Of a DNA stretch of 39,934 nucleotides, positions 1 through 8,668 are shown piece after piece. The notes under the pieces were generated by a model, which was not told the DNA's origin, did not search any database, and saw only the letters and a program-made list of their open reading frames with translations. This stretch comes from an uncultured Collinsella sp. GTDB lineage: Bacteria > Actinomycetota > Coriobacteriia > Coriobacteriales > Coriobacteriaceae. Location of the stretch: positions 1 through 39,934 of the forward strand of contig CALFDL010000072.1 in assembly GCA_937950415.1 (NCBI GenBank). Reading direction: 5' to 3'. The translations under genes and the position numbers were made by a program. The stretch's first letter is position 1; each line of letters starts with the position of its first letter.

Positions 1-603
1 CGTGGTGGGCTCGTCGGCAATCAGGATATCGGGATCGCAGGCAAGAGCCATGGCGATCATGACGCGCTGACGCATACCGCCAGAGAACTGGTGGGGATAC
101 TCATTGACGCGCTTCTCGGGCTCGGGAATGCCAACGAGGTCCAAAAGCTCGGTGGCGCGCTTGAGTGCCTCCTGCTTGGAGTAGCCGCGGTGCAGACGAA
201 GGCCCTCGCCCACCTGCTTGCCGATCTTATAGACCGGGTTCAAGGAGGTCATAGGATCCTGGAAGATCATCGCGATATCGTTACCGCGAATGTGCTGCAT
301 CTCTTCCTCGGTCATCTCGAGGATAGAACGACCGCGATAGCGAACGTCGCCGCCCTCGATCTTTCCCGGAGGCATCGAGATAAGACCCATGATGGTCATG
401 GCGGTCACGGACTTACCGGAGCCGGACTCACCGACGACGCCCAGGGTCTCGCCGCGATCGAGCGTGTAGGAGACACCGTCGACAGCGCGAACGACGCCAT
501 CCTCGGTGTGGAAATACATCTTAAGGTCATCGACCTCGAGCAGATGCTGGCCCTCGGGAACCGGCTGGTCCTTCAGGTCCACATAGTTCTTGTTCTTCTT
601 CAT
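1..603 (-). CDS. Oligopeptide/dipeptide ABC transporter ATP-binding protein, DppD/OppD type (3' end outside window)
   Basis: The first 201 codons of an ABC ATPase that would power peptide uptake from the cytoplasmic face of the membrane. The protein begins MKKNKNYVDL; Walker A GESGSGKS is at about residues 58-65, the signature FSGGM at about 173-177, and Walker B ILIADEP sits at the window edge, so the rest of the nucleotide-binding domain and the usual OppD C-terminal extension lie beyond position 1. The start is the ATG at 601-603, two bases after the stop of the upstream permease gene, which indicates translational coupling. It is the last visible gene of the binding protein-permease-permease-ATPase operon. 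The substrate cannot be read from the sequence; peptide is the default for the family. Confidence 0.93.
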   Translation of the reverse strand, partial: MKKNKNYVDLKDQPVPEGQHLLEVDDLKMYFHTEDGVVRAVDGVSYTLDRGETLGVVGESGSGKSVTAMTIMGLISMPPGKIEGGDVRYRGRSILEMTEEEMQHIRGNDIAMIFQDPMTSLNPVYKIGKQVGEGLRLHRGYSKQEALKRATELLDLVGIPEPEKRVNEYPHQFSGGMRQRVMIAMALACDPDILIADEPTT

Positions 604-605
604 CC

Positions 606-1541
606 TTATGCGTCCTTCATCTTGACGTCGAGGGCGTCGCGCAGACCGTCACCCAGCAGGGTGAAGGCGAGCACCGTCGAGAGAATTGCCAGACCGGGCA
701 TGATCATCATCCAGGGAGCAGTCAGAAGATACTGCTGACCGTCCTGAATCATGGAGCCCCACGAAGGCGTAGGCGGAATAACGCCCATGCCGAGGAAGGA
801 CAGAGCGGACTCGGTCAGAATGGCGCCACCAATGTTCATGGTCGCGTAGACCACGATGGAGGCGACGGAGTTCGGGAAGATGTGACGCACTACGATACGA
901 GCATCAGATGCACCCATCGCGCGCGCAGCGTCAACATAGTCGTTTTCTTTGACCGTCAAGATTGCAGAGCGGAAGACGCGCGCAATCGAAGGCCAGCCGA
1001 GAATACCGATGGCGATAAAGACGTTCTGAAGACCACGGCCGATAACGGCGATCATGGCGACAACGAACAGCACGTACGGGAACGCCAGGAAGATGTCCGC
1101 ACAGCGCATGATGATCGTATCCCAGATCCCGCCGTAGAAACCGGCCAGAGCACCCATGACCAGACCGATCACCGTGGAGATCGCGGTGGCCATAATGCCG
1201 ACGGACAGCGAAACGCGTGCACCGTAGATAACGCGGACGAGAATGTCGCGACCAAGGGCGTCGGTGCCAAACGGGTGCTCTGCACACGGAGCCAACAGCG
1301 ACGTCTCGGCCATGGTGGTCGAGTCGGAAGCCGTCGGCGAACCGAGCCAGGGCTTAGCCCACAGATCTGCGGTCAGGGCAACCACAACGACGATGATGAT
1401 CCAGCAGACACCGATAACGGCGAGCTTGTTCTTGCGAAGACGCTTAAAAGCGTCACCCCACAGCGTGCGGGACTTGGCGGGAGCAGATGCGGCCTTGGTG
1501 GCGGTAGCCTGCTCCTGAGACTGAGAATCAGTTTCCTGCAT
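606..1541 (-). CDS. Oligopeptide/dipeptide ABC transporter permease, DppC/OppC type
   Basis: Integral membrane permease, 311 aa, close to the usual DppC length. A charged N-terminal region of about 38 residues (MQETDSQSQ...) precedes a strongly hydrophobic first segment (about 40-62). The family GTDALGRDIL motif follows it, and the EAA-type cytoplasmic loop that contacts the ATPase (AARAMGASDARIVVRHIFPN) lies near residues 205-225. The chosen ATG at 1541 has GGGAGG eight bases upstream. It starts 14 bases after the stop of the DppB-type gene and ends next to the ATPase gene, so it is an internal gene of the operon. The partner permease is the product of 1556-2593. Confidence 0.95.
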   Translation of the reverse strand: MQETDSQSQEQATATKAASAPAKSRTLWGDAFKRLRKNKLAVIGVCWIIIVVVVALTADLWAKPWLGSPTASDSTTMAETSLLAPCAEHPFGTDALGRDILVRVIYGARVSLSVGIMATAISTVIGLVMGALAGFYGGIWDTIIMRCADIFLAFPYVLFVVAMIAVIGRGLQNVFIAIGILGWPSIARVFRSAILTVKENDYVDAARAMGASDARIVVRHIFPNSVASIVVYATMNIGGAILTESALSFLGMGVIPPTPSWGSMIQDGQQYLLTAPWMMIMPGLAILSTVLAFTLLGDGLRDALDVKMKDA

Positions 1542-1555
1542 GAGACGTACCTCCC

Positions 1556-2593
1556 TTAGGCCTTATCCGACGGACCGCCAAGGCGGATGCGCGGGTCGAG
1601 GAATGCATAGCTAATGTCGACGAGCAGGTTAATCACCATGACGACGACGACGATGAGCGTAACGCCGCCCATAACGATGGGCCAGTCACGCATGCTAATG
1701 GCGCGATAGACCTCATAGCCGATACCGGGCCAGTTAAAAACCGTCTCGGTCAGGATGGCGCCCGAAAGCATGCCACCAAAGTCGACACCAATATAGGTAA
1801 CGACGGGGATGAGTGCATTCTTAAGCGCATGCTTGACGATGATCGCGCGATTGGAGAGACCCTTGGCCTTTGCCGTACGGATGTAATCCTGGTTCATGAC
1901 GTCAAGCAGCTGCGAGCGCATAATGCGGGCGGCATAAGCGGTCGAAACCGAAGCCAGCGTAATGGTCGGAAGCACATAGTGCATCCAATCCTGATACTGA
2001 GAGCTGGAACCGCCGGCACCCGAGATCGGCATGGAGATTGCACCGCCCGTAGCGTCCTTGAGGATGACGCCAAAGAACAGCTGCAGCAACATACCGAGCC
2101 AGAAGGCCGGGACCGCAACGACGATCGACGTGGTGAGCGTTACCAAAATATCCCAGAAGGAATAACGCTTTACCGCCGAAATGATACCCGCACCGATACC
2201 CATGATTGCCTCGAGCACGATGGCGCACGCGGCAAGTTTGACCGTATACGGATACTTCTGGGCAAAAATTTCCGTAACCGGCAGCTTGCGCTGATACGAA
2301 TTGCCCAGATCGCCATGAAGCAGGCCGTTCATGTAATACAAGTAACGGTCCACGAGCGACGTTTGAACGGGGTCGCCGTTCTCGTCAAGGATCGCGTTGC
2401 CGTCCTCGTCCGACTGGACCAGGTGATAGCGGACGCGAAGCTGAAGCTCCACCTCGGGGGACAGAGCCTTGTCTCCACCGATCAGCTTGATCGGATCTCC
2501 CGGCACGATATTCTGAAGGGCGAACAGAATCAGCGTAACGCCCAAAAATACCGGGATGAACTGAAGCACACGTTTAACGATGTACTTACCCAT
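1556..2593 (-). CDS. Oligopeptide/dipeptide ABC transporter permease, DppB/OppB type
   Basis: Integral membrane permease, 345 aa, starting MGKYIVKRVLQFIPV, the typical DppB N-terminus whose first membrane segment begins almost at once. The FALQNIVPGDPI region, a long periplasm-side loop (about residues 35-105), and the EAA loop TAKAKGLSNRAIIVKHALKN near 235-255 are all visible. The loop is somewhat longer than in E. coli DppB and carries an acidic stretch (DEDGNAILDENGD). The ATG at 2593 is preceded by GGGGAG. A 156-bp gap with hairpins separates it from the binding-protein gene upstream, so the permeases may be expressed at a lower level than the binding protein. Confidence 0.95.
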   Translation of the reverse strand: MGKYIVKRVLQFIPVFLGVTLILFALQNIVPGDPIKLIGGDKALSPEVELQLRVRYHLVQSDEDGNAILDENGDPVQTSLVDRYLYYMNGLLHGDLGNSYQRKLPVTEIFAQKYPYTVKLAACAIVLEAIMGIGAGIISAVKRYSFWDILVTLTTSIVVAVPAFWLGMLLQLFFGVILKDATGGAISMPISGAGGSSSQYQDWMHYVLPTITLASVSTAYAARIMRSQLLDVMNQDYIRTAKAKGLSNRAIIVKHALKNALIPVVTYIGVDFGGMLSGAILTETVFNWPGIGYEVYRAISMRDWPIVMGGVTLIVVVVMVINLLVDISYAFLDPRIRLGGPSDKA

Positions 2594-2623
2594 ACCACTC
2601 CCCTATCTAGGGATTAACCTAAA

Positions 2624-2653
2624 TGGGATGCCGATCGCCAGACCGGCATCCCA
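2624..2653 (-). terminator. Intra-operon hairpin between binding-protein and permease genes
   Basis: Perfect 10-bp inverted repeat, TGGGATGCCG at 2624-2633 and CGGCATCCCA at 2644-2653, with a 10-nt loop. On the minus strand it is followed only by ATTT, so it is a weak terminator or an mRNA-stabilising hairpin rather than a strong one. A second, imperfect hairpin (CCATGAGG near 2704 and CCTCACGG near 2731) lies just after the binding-protein stop. This placement fits partial termination, which would give more binding protein than permease. Confidence 0.6.
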
Positions 2654-2749
2654 AAATTACCATCAGCCAGTTTACCCCAGGTTAGGGAGAACTGTATGTT
2701 TCCCATGAGGTCTACGTAAATACTTGACCCTCACGGAAGCTGCAAACTC

Positions 2750-4426
2750 TTAGGCGAGCTCAGCGGTACCCAGCTCAGCGTGCTTCTGCGGATCGACATA
2801 GAGGTGCTTGATGCGATCGGAGCCGACGATGGTGTGCGTGTAGAACATCACCGGGATGACCGGGCAGTCGGCAGCGACCATAGCGTCGGCCTCCTGCATC
2901 TTAGCAACGCGCTCTTCGTCGTCAACCGTGGTGCGAGCCTCGTTGACCTTGGCGTCGAACTCGGGGTTGTTGTAACCGGAGCGGTTGTCGCCACCGAGGG
3001 AGTCGGAGTGGAACAGCGGATACAGGAAGTTGTCCATAATCGGGTAGTCGGCAATCCAACCCAGACGACCGAACTGATAGTTAAAGTTCTGGTACTGCTC
3101 GAGCAAGGCAGACCACTCAGGGGTATCGGAGACAGCGGTAACGCCAACCTTGGCGAGGTCACCGATGATGGACTCCATGATCTCCTTGTGGCCACCATCC
3201 TGGTTGTAGGAAAGGGTCACGTTAATGCCACGATCGCCGTTAGCGCCAGCGGGAGCAACCTTGTCCAGGTACTCGTTAGCCTTGTCGACGTCGTAGGCGC
3301 AGAACTCCCATGCGCCCTCCTTGTAGCCATCGATGCCCGGAGGAACAATGCCGTCGGCGGGGGTACGGGTACCCTTGAAGATAGTCTTGCAGATGGCCTC
3401 ACGGTTGATGGCCAGGGAGATACCCCTGCGCAGGTCGGCGTTGTTGAACGGCTCGGCCGTGTTGTTGCAGGTCAGGTAGTAGGTGGAAGGCTCGGAGCCG
3501 AGCAGCATGCGCTCGCCGTCACCCATGGTGTAGCCGTCCTTGGACACGCCGCGATCCTTCTTGGCGGCGTCGATCTGAGCAACGGGAACGTCGCAGACAT
3601 CGAGGTTACCGGCCTGGAACTCCTTGTAAGCGGTCTCCATGTCCTTGATGACCTGGAAGTGGATGCCATCGATCTTGGCCTTGTCGCCATAGTAATCGTC
3701 GAACTTCTTGAGGTTGATCTCCTGACCATCCTCCCACTTGCCGTCCATCATGAACGGGCCGTTACCGACCGGTGCAAGGTAGAAGCTCTTGGCATCGGAC
3801 TCGGCGCACTCGGGAACCGGGGCCAGAGCCGGGTGAGAGGCGACGAAGGGGAAGTCGGCGTAAGCGGAAGACAGCTTGACGACGAGGGTCTCATCGTCGG
3901 GGCAGGTAACACCGCTGAGTTCAGTAGCGTTACCGGCAAGCAGATCGTCATAGCCCTCGACCATGGAAAGGTGATAGGAGACCTCGGAAGGGCCATACTC
4001 GGTAGCGATGGCCGACTTGGTGTTGACCAGACGCTCCCAACCGAGCTTGAAGGACTTGGAGGTAACGTCGTCACCGTTGTGGAACTTGGCCTTCTTGATC
4101 TTGAAGGTGAACTCGGTGGCGTCGTCGTTGGCCTCGAAGGACTCGCAAGCCAGCGGAACGATCTCGCCCTTCTCGGCGTCATAAGAGGTCAGAGCGTCAA
4201 AGAGCTGGTACTCGACCTGAGTGCCCTGGTCCTCCTGGACATTGTAGGGGTCGATGCAGACCGGGTTGTTGATGTAGAAGTTCAGCGTCGAACCGGACTC
4301 AGAACCGGAAGTGTCGCCGCCCTTCTTGCCGCATGCGGCAAGAAAAGCCATGGAGCTCGCAGCGAGGGTGCCGCCAACAAAGGCGCGACGACCCATAACG
4401 GGCTGGTGGAACATAGAATCAGCCAT
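2750..4426 (-). CDS. Extracellular solute-binding lipoprotein of an oligopeptide ABC transporter (SBP family 5)
   Basis: 558-aa lipoprotein that would capture the substrate (probably oligopeptide) outside the membrane and deliver it to the DppB/DppC-type permeases downstream. The N-terminus has RR at residues 13-14 followed by a hydrophobic stretch and the lipobox LAAC, with lipidated Cys at residue 32. The mature part shows family-5 features such as PYNVQEDQGTQVEYQLFDAL and KFHNGDDVTS. The frame stays open upstream to 4573, but the ATG at 4426 has a near-perfect AGGAGG five bases before it, and the extra upstream residues would destroy the signal peptide. First gene of its operon, behind the promoter at 4523-4551. 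Confidence 0.95.
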   Translation of the reverse strand: MADSMFHQPVMGRRAFVGGTLAASSMAFLAACGKKGGDTSGSESGSTLNFYINNPVCIDPYNVQEDQGTQVEYQLFDALTSYDAEKGEIVPLACESFEANDDATEFTFKIKKAKFHNGDDVTSKSFKLGWERLVNTKSAIATEYGPSEVSYHLSMVEGYDDLLAGNATELSGVTCPDDETLVVKLSSAYADFPFVASHPALAPVPECAESDAKSFYLAPVGNGPFMMDGKWEDGQEINLKKFDDYYGDKAKIDGIHFQVIKDMETAYKEFQAGNLDVCDVPVAQIDAAKKDRGVSKDGYTMGDGERMLLGSEPSTYYLTCNNTAEPFNNADLRRGISLAINREAICKTIFKGTRTPADGIVPPGIDGYKEGAWEFCAYDVDKANEYLDKVAPAGANGDRGINVTLSYNQDGGHKEIMESIIGDLAKVGVTAVSDTPEWSALLEQYQNFNYQFGRLGWIADYPIMDNFLYPLFHSDSLGGDNRSGYNNPEFDAKVNEARTTVDDEERVAKMQEADAMVAADCPVIPVMFYTHTIVGSDRIKHLYVDPQKHAELGTAELA

Positions 4427-4504
4427 GCCATCCTCCTTATGAGATAGGACAAAGTAAGTTCGGTCGGGCAACGTCAAGACAGCCCAATCGAACCATTCAA
4501 ACGC

Positions 4505-4554
4505 GGTCCGCCGTTTTGGCTGGTTATACAAAGCGGACCAACGTATTGCAATAC
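4505..4554 (-). promoter_or_regulatory. Promoter of the oligopeptide transporter operon with two overlapping dyads
   Basis: On the minus strand TTGCAA (-35, 4546-4551) is separated by 17 bases from TATAAC (-10, 4523-4528), about 100 bases before the binding-protein ATG. A perfect 12-bp palindrome GTATTGCAATAC (4543-4554) covers the -35 box. A 7-bp inverted repeat, GGTCCGC at 4505-4511 and GCGGACC at 4533-4539, brackets the -10 box. Both look like operator sites. Which protein binds them cannot be told from this sequence. Confidence 0.6.
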
Positions 4555-4664
4555 AGTAGCGCATTTTATGCACGATTTGGGGCTAATTCCGGTTAACGGT
4601 CGAGATTTTCTTTAGTTGGGCGAAGTATATGAGGATATTTTGACTCTGTTACAAATATGTAAAC

Positions 4665-4694
4665 AAAAAGGGTCCCGCACATGCGAGACCCTTT
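4665..4694 (-). terminator. Rho-independent terminator of secG
   Basis: Stem AAAGGGTC.CGCA against TGCGAGACCCTTT with one mismatch and a short loop. On the minus strand it is followed by a run of five T residues (4665-4669). It lies 22 bases after the secG stop codon. Confidence 0.85.
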
Positions 4695-4716
4695 ACAAAC
4701 GTATAAGCGCCGATGC

Positions 4717-4971
4717 TTAGTAGCCGACGATACCTTGCGGGAAGAAGAACATGCACAGCACGACGCACACGGCAAACACGACAGCCATGATGACGGTCAG
4801 GCGGTCAAGGTTCTGCTCCATAACGCCCGTGGCAGAGCTGGAGTTATACAGCGAGCTGGCAATCATATCCGAAACGCCGGTACCCTTACCGGAATGCATC
4901 AGGACGAGAATCGTCAGCGCCACGGCAGAAACAGCCCAAACGACAAACAGAAGAATCTGGAACGGACCCAT
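4717..4971 (-). CDS. secG: Preprotein translocase subunit SecG
   Basis: Small membrane subunit (84 aa) of the SecYEG protein-conducting channel, where it assists SecA-driven export. Two hydrophobic segments (about residues 4-22 and 60-80) are separated by a polar loop containing LMHSGKGTGVSDM, which matches the SecG pattern of a Gly-rich, Ser-rich linker. The ATG at 4971 has AAGGAG at 11 bases. In Actinobacteria secG commonly follows the gap-pgk-tpi block, as here, but a strong terminator after gpmI separates it, so it probably has its own promoter. A 60-codon frame overlapping its 3' end is not a gene. Confidence 0.93.
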   Translation of the reverse strand: MGPFQILLFVVWAVSAVALTILVLMHSGKGTGVSDMIASSLYNSSSATGVMEQNLDRLTVIMAVVFAVCVVLCMFFFPQGIVGY

Positions 4972-5007
4972 AGATAAGCTCCTTAATAGAACAGTTCAAA
5001 CTCCAGT

Positions 5008-5016
5008 ACTGTACCA
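5008..5016 (-). promoter_or_regulatory. Possible extended -10 promoter of secG
   Basis: Minus strand TGG followed by TACAGT (5008-5013) resembles an extended -10 element, placed so that transcription would begin about 30 bases before the secG start. No convincing -35 box is present. It was chosen because secG is separated from gpmI by a strong terminator and needs some promoter in the 104-bp spacer. Confidence 0.3.
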
Positions 5017-5075
5017 CAATCCCCCGCTCTCCCCTACCTGCCACTCAAGGACGGGGTGGAAATGGCAGAAATACC

Positions 5076-5110
5076 AAAAAGGGGGTTGTCCGGTTGTGGA
5101 CAACCCCCTT
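5076..5110 (-). terminator. Strong rho-independent terminator of gpmI operon
   Basis: Perfect stem GGGGGTTGTCC (5081-5091) against GGACAACCCCC (5098-5108), six-base loop, flanked by AAAAA at 5076-5080, which becomes a T run on the minus strand. It lies 25 bases after the gpmI stop. Confidence 0.9.
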
Positions 5111-5135
5111 GCTAGAAAACGGTATTTGTTTTCTA

Positions 5136-6689
5136 TTAGGCCTCGGTAGCGAGCACGCGGCCCGTCATCTCGGCGGAAGGCTCAATACCAGCCATGGTGA
5201 GCATGGTCGGAGCGATATCGGAAAGACGGCCGTCCTCGATACCGGTGAGCTTGGCCTTCTCATCAACGATGATGAACGGCACGCGGTTGGTGGTGTGAGC
5301 CGTAAACGGATGCTTGGAGCCGTCGGAAGCAACGTCAAACATGTGATCGGCGTTGCCGTGGTCGGCGGTAATCAGTGCAAAGCCGCCCTTGGCGAGAATC
5401 GCCGGGACCACCTTGGACAGGGCATCGTCAACAGCCTCAACGGCCTTAACGGCAGCGTCGAAGACACCGGTGTGACCAACCATGTCGCAGTTCGCGAAGT
5501 TCACGATGTAGAAATCAGCGCGATCCTCGTTGATGGCGGCGACGAGCTTCTCGGTAACCTCGGGAGCGCTCATCTCGGGCTGCAGATCGTAGGTAGCAAC
5601 CTTGGGGGAAGCGACGAGCACGCGCTCCTCGCCCTCCTTGGGCTCCTCGATGCCACCGTTGAGGAAGAACGTCACGTGGGCGTACTTCTCGGTCTCGGCA
5701 GTGTGCAGCTGCTTCAGGCCATTGGCGGCGATAACGTCGGCCAGGACGTTCTCGGGGAACGTCTTGGGGAAGGCGACCTCGACGTCAAACGTCGGATCGT
5801 ACTCGGTCATCGTCACAAAGTGCGAAAGCTTGATCTGCTCGCGCTCAAAGCCGTCGAACTCCTTGTCCGTGAACACGCGGGTCATCTGACGAGCGCGGTC
5901 GGGACGGAAGTTGAAGAAGATGGCCGCGTCGCCCTCGTGGATGCCCTCGTCGTGGGCAGCGAAGGGCTCGACGAACTCGTCGCCGCGCGGGTCCTTCTCG
6001 TAGTAGGCCTTGATACCGGCAACGGGGTCGGTATCAGCATCGGACGCGTTGACCATGACGTCGTAGGCGCGCTGGATGCGCTCCCAACGATTATCGCGGT
6101 CCATGGCCCAATAACGGCCCGAGACGGTGGCAACGCGAGCGTCGCAACCGGTCTCCTCGGAGATCTTAGCCAGGAAGGCGCAGAACTCACTCATGTAACC
6201 GGCACCGGACTGCGGGTCAACGTCGCGACCATCCATGAAGGCGTGGACGCGAACGGTCTTGACACCGTGCTCGGCAGCCATCTTGACCAGAGCCTCGACG
6301 TGGTTCATGTGAGAATGAACACCGCCAGGGCTCATAAGGCCCATGAGGTGGAGAGTCTTACCGTCAGCCTTGACATCGTCCATAGCCTTGACGAAAACCT
6401 CGTTCTTGGCGATGGAGCCGTCCTTGATGGCATTGTTGATGCGCGAAAGCTCCTGGAACACGATGCGTCCGGCACCGATGTTGAGGTGACCCACCTCGGA
6501 GTTACCCATCTGGCCGTCGGGAAGGCCCACGTCCTCGCCCGAAGCACCGAGCGTGGTGTGGGGGTACTTCTCGTACAGGCCATCAAGGAAGGGCGTCTTG
6601 GCAGCGGCGACGGCGTTCTCGCCATCGGCCGGAGCAAGGCCGCAACCATCCATGATGATCAGGAGTGCAGGAAGATGACGCTGTGCCAT
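5136..6689 (-). CDS. gpmI: 2,3-bisphosphoglycerate-independent phosphoglycerate mutase
   Basis: Interconverts 3- and 2-phosphoglycerate in glycolysis, using a phosphoserine intermediate and two Mn ions. 517 aa, the standard iPGM length of about 510. Recognisable blocks are the N-terminal LLIIMDGCG metal-binding strand, the nucleophile region MGNSEVGHLN with the catalytic Ser, GRYWAMDRDNRWER (phosphate binding), and the C-terminal metal site ADHGNADHM with TAHTTNRVPF. The ATG at 6689 lies five bases after the tpiA stop, with AGGA upstream. Last gene of the pgk-tpiA-gpmI unit, closed by the terminator at 5076-5110. Confidence 0.97.
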   Translation of the reverse strand: MAQRHLPALLIIMDGCGLAPADGENAVAAAKTPFLDGLYEKYPHTTLGASGEDVGLPDGQMGNSEVGHLNIGAGRIVFQELSRINNAIKDGSIAKNEVFVKAMDDVKADGKTLHLMGLMSPGGVHSHMNHVEALVKMAAEHGVKTVRVHAFMDGRDVDPQSGAGYMSEFCAFLAKISEETGCDARVATVSGRYWAMDRDNRWERIQRAYDVMVNASDADTDPVAGIKAYYEKDPRGDEFVEPFAAHDEGIHEGDAAIFFNFRPDRARQMTRVFTDKEFDGFEREQIKLSHFVTMTEYDPTFDVEVAFPKTFPENVLADVIAANGLKQLHTAETEKYAHVTFFLNGGIEEPKEGEERVLVASPKVATYDLQPEMSAPEVTEKLVAAINEDRADFYIVNFANCDMVGHTGVFDAAVKAVEAVDDALSKVVPAILAKGGFALITADHGNADHMFDVASDGSKHPFTAHTTNRVPFIIVDEKAKLTGIEDGRLSDIAPTMLTMAGIEPSAEMTGRVLATEA

Positions 6690-6694
6690 ATGTC

Positions 6695-7462
6695 CTACTC
6701 GCCTGCCTTGACGACCATAGAGGCGAAGTCGGCAGCCTTGAGCGAAGCGCCGCCCACGAGGGCGCCGTCAACGTCGGGCTTGGCGACGAGCTCGGCGATG
6801 TTGCCGGGCTTGGCGGAACCGCCGTAGAGAACGCGGATGCCGTTGGCGAGCTCCTCGCCGAACATCTCCTTGAGGGTCTCACGGATAGCGCCGCAGACCT
6901 CCTGAGCGTCCTCGGCGGTAGCGGTCTTGCCGGTGCCGATGGCCCAGATGGGCTCGTAGGCGACGACGACCTGCTTGGGGCAGGTGATCTCAAGACCAGC
7001 AAGGCCAGCCTTGACCTGGTTCACGACGTGCTCGACATAGGTGCCAGCCTCGCGGACCTCGAGGGACTCGCCGCAGCAGAAGACGGGAACAAGACCGGCG
7101 GCAACGAGAGCCTTGGCCTTCTTGTTCTGGTCCTCGTCGGTCTCGTGGAAGTAGTCGCGACGCTCGGAGTGACCGATGATGCAGTAGGTGCAGCCAGCGG
7201 ACTTGAGCATGTCGCAAGAGGACTCACCGGTGAAGGCACCCTTGGCCTCCCAGTACACGTTCTGTGCACCGAGGGCGATGGGGGCAGCCTGAATGCGGTC
7301 ATGAACCGTGGTGATGTCGATGGTCGGAGGGCAGACGAGCACCTCGACGCCAGCCGGAACCTCGGGCAGAGCCTGAGCCAGCTCGTCGGCGAGCTTGGCA
7401 GCCTCGGCGACGTCGTTGTTCATCTTCCAGTTACCAGCGATAAGAAGGGTGCGATTAGGCAT
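6695..7462 (-). CDS. tpiA: Triosephosphate isomerase
   Basis: Interconverts dihydroxyacetone phosphate and glyceraldehyde-3-phosphate. 255 aa, the usual TIM length. NWKMN near the start holds the phosphate-binding Asn and Lys, CIIGHSERR holds the catalytic His, AYEPIWAIGTG holds the catalytic Glu and loop 6, and VLYGGSAKP closes the phosphate site. The frame is open further upstream, but the ATG at 7462 gives MPNRTLLIAGNWKMN and overlaps the end of pgk by eight bases (ATGCCTAA shared), so the two genes are translationally coupled. GGAGG inside pgk acts as the ribosome binding site, about ten bases from the ATG. Confidence 0.97.
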   Translation of the reverse strand: MPNRTLLIAGNWKMNNDVAEAAKLADELAQALPEVPAGVEVLVCPPTIDITTVHDRIQAAPIALGAQNVYWEAKGAFTGESSCDMLKSAGCTYCIIGHSERRDYFHETDEDQNKKAKALVAAGLVPVFCCGESLEVREAGTYVEHVVNQVKAGLAGLEITCPKQVVVAYEPIWAIGTGKTATAEDAQEVCGAIRETLKEMFGEELANGIRVLYGGSAKPGNIAELVAKPDVDGALVGGASLKAADFASMVVKAGE

Positions 7463-8645
7463 CGAGAAGCGCCTCCACTCCGGGCAGGGCCTTACCCTCG
7501 ACGAGCTCCATGGAAGCGCCACCACCGGTGGAGATCCAGCTCATCTTGTCGGCCAGGTTGAACTTGTTGACAGCTGCGACAGAGTCGCCACCGCCGATGA
7601 TCGAGGTGCAGTCAGCCTCGGCGACAGCCTCGGCGATAGCCTGGGTGCCGTGAGCAAAGTTGTCGAACTCGAAGACGCCCATGGGGCCATTCCAGAACAC
7701 GGTCTTGGCGCCCTTGACGGCCTCGGCGTAGAGCTCCTCGGTCTTGGGGCCGATATCCATGCCCTCACGGTCGTCGGGGATAGCGTCGGAAGCGACAACC
7801 TCGGGGACAGCGTCCTCGCCAAAGTGATCGGCAACGCGGTTGTCGATGGGGAGCAGGATCTTGACGCCCTTCTCCTCGGCCTTCTTGAGCATCTCGCCAG
7901 CGCGCTCGACCCAGTCCTCTTCCTTGAGGGACTGACCGACGGACAGGCCCTGAGCCAGGAAGAAGGTGTAGGCCATGCCGCCACCGATGATCAGGGTGTC
8001 AGCAGAGTCGATGAGGTGATCGAGAACGCCGATCTTGGAGGAAACCTTGGAACCGCCGACGATGGCGACGAAGGGGCGCTCGGGCTCGGCGAAGATGCCG
8101 GTCAGCGTGTCGACCTCCTTCTCGAGCAGGAAGCCAGCGACTGCGGGCAGGTAAGCGGCGGGGCCCACGACGGAACCCTGGGCGCGGTGAGCGGTGCCGA
8201 AGGCATCGAGAACGAAGACGTCACCATAGGAAGCGAGCTTCTTGGCGATCTCGGGATCGTTCTTCTTCTCACGCTTATCGAAGCGGACGTTCTCGAGAAC
8301 GAGAACCTTGCCCGGCTCGACGGCGGCGACAGCCTCGGCAGCCTTCTCGCCGTAGGTGTCGGCAACAAAGGCAACGTCAAGACCAGAGAGCTCGGCGAGC
8401 TTCTTGGCGACGGGCTCGAGGGACAGCTCGGGCTGGAAGCCGGTGCCATCGGGACGGCCGAGGTGGCTCATGAGGATGACGCGAGCATTGTGCTCAACGA
8501 GATAGTTGATGGTGGGCAGGGCAGCCTTGATACGGGTGGTGTCGCCAACGACGCCATCCTTGATAGGCACGTTAAAGTCAACGCGGACGAGAACGCGCTT
8601 TCCGTCGACATCGATGTCGCGGACGGTCTTCTTGGTAAAGGCCAT
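7455..8645 (-). CDS. pgk: Phosphoglycerate kinase
   Basis: Transfers phosphate from 1,3-bisphosphoglycerate to ADP. 396 aa, normal for the family. RVDFNVP near residues 20-26, SHLGRPDG (substrate binding), GSKVSSKI and the C-terminal nucleotide-binding GGGDSVAAVNKF are all present. The ATG at 8645 (MAFTKKTVRD) was preferred over an in-frame start 12 codons upstream because AAAGG is at ribosome-binding distance and family proteins start here. It follows gapA, but a strong terminator stands between them, so pgk expression depends on read-through or on a promoter in or near the terminator (TATAAG follows its T run). Confidence 0.97.
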   Translation of the reverse strand: MAFTKKTVRDIDVDGKRVLVRVDFNVPIKDGVVGDTTRIKAALPTINYLVEHNARVILMSHLGRPDGTGFQPELSLEPVAKKLAELSGLDVAFVADTYGEKAAEAVAAVEPGKVLVLENVRFDKREKKNDPEIAKKLASYGDVFVLDAFGTAHRAQGSVVGPAAYLPAVAGFLLEKEVDTLTGIFAEPERPFVAIVGGSKVSSKIGVLDHLIDSADTLIIGGGMAYTFFLAQGLSVGQSLKEEDWVERAGEMLKKAEEKGVKILLPIDNRVADHFGEDAVPEVVASDAIPDDREGMDIGPKTEELYAEAVKGAKTVFWNGPMGVFEFDNFAHGTQAIAEAVAEADCTSIIGGGDSVAAVNKFNLADKMSWISTGGGASMELVEGKALPGVEALLDA

Positions 8646-8668
8646 GTTTGCTTCTACCTTTCGTACGT

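Noticed and set aside
2780..4447. Open frame of 555 codons on the plus strand
   Set aside because: Antisense shadow of the binding lipoprotein gene, Val/Gly/Asp-rich with no recognisable domain.
4593..4775. 60-codon minus-strand frame covering the secG 3' end and terminator
   Set aside because: It runs through the secG terminator, has no ribosome binding site and no similarity I recognise.
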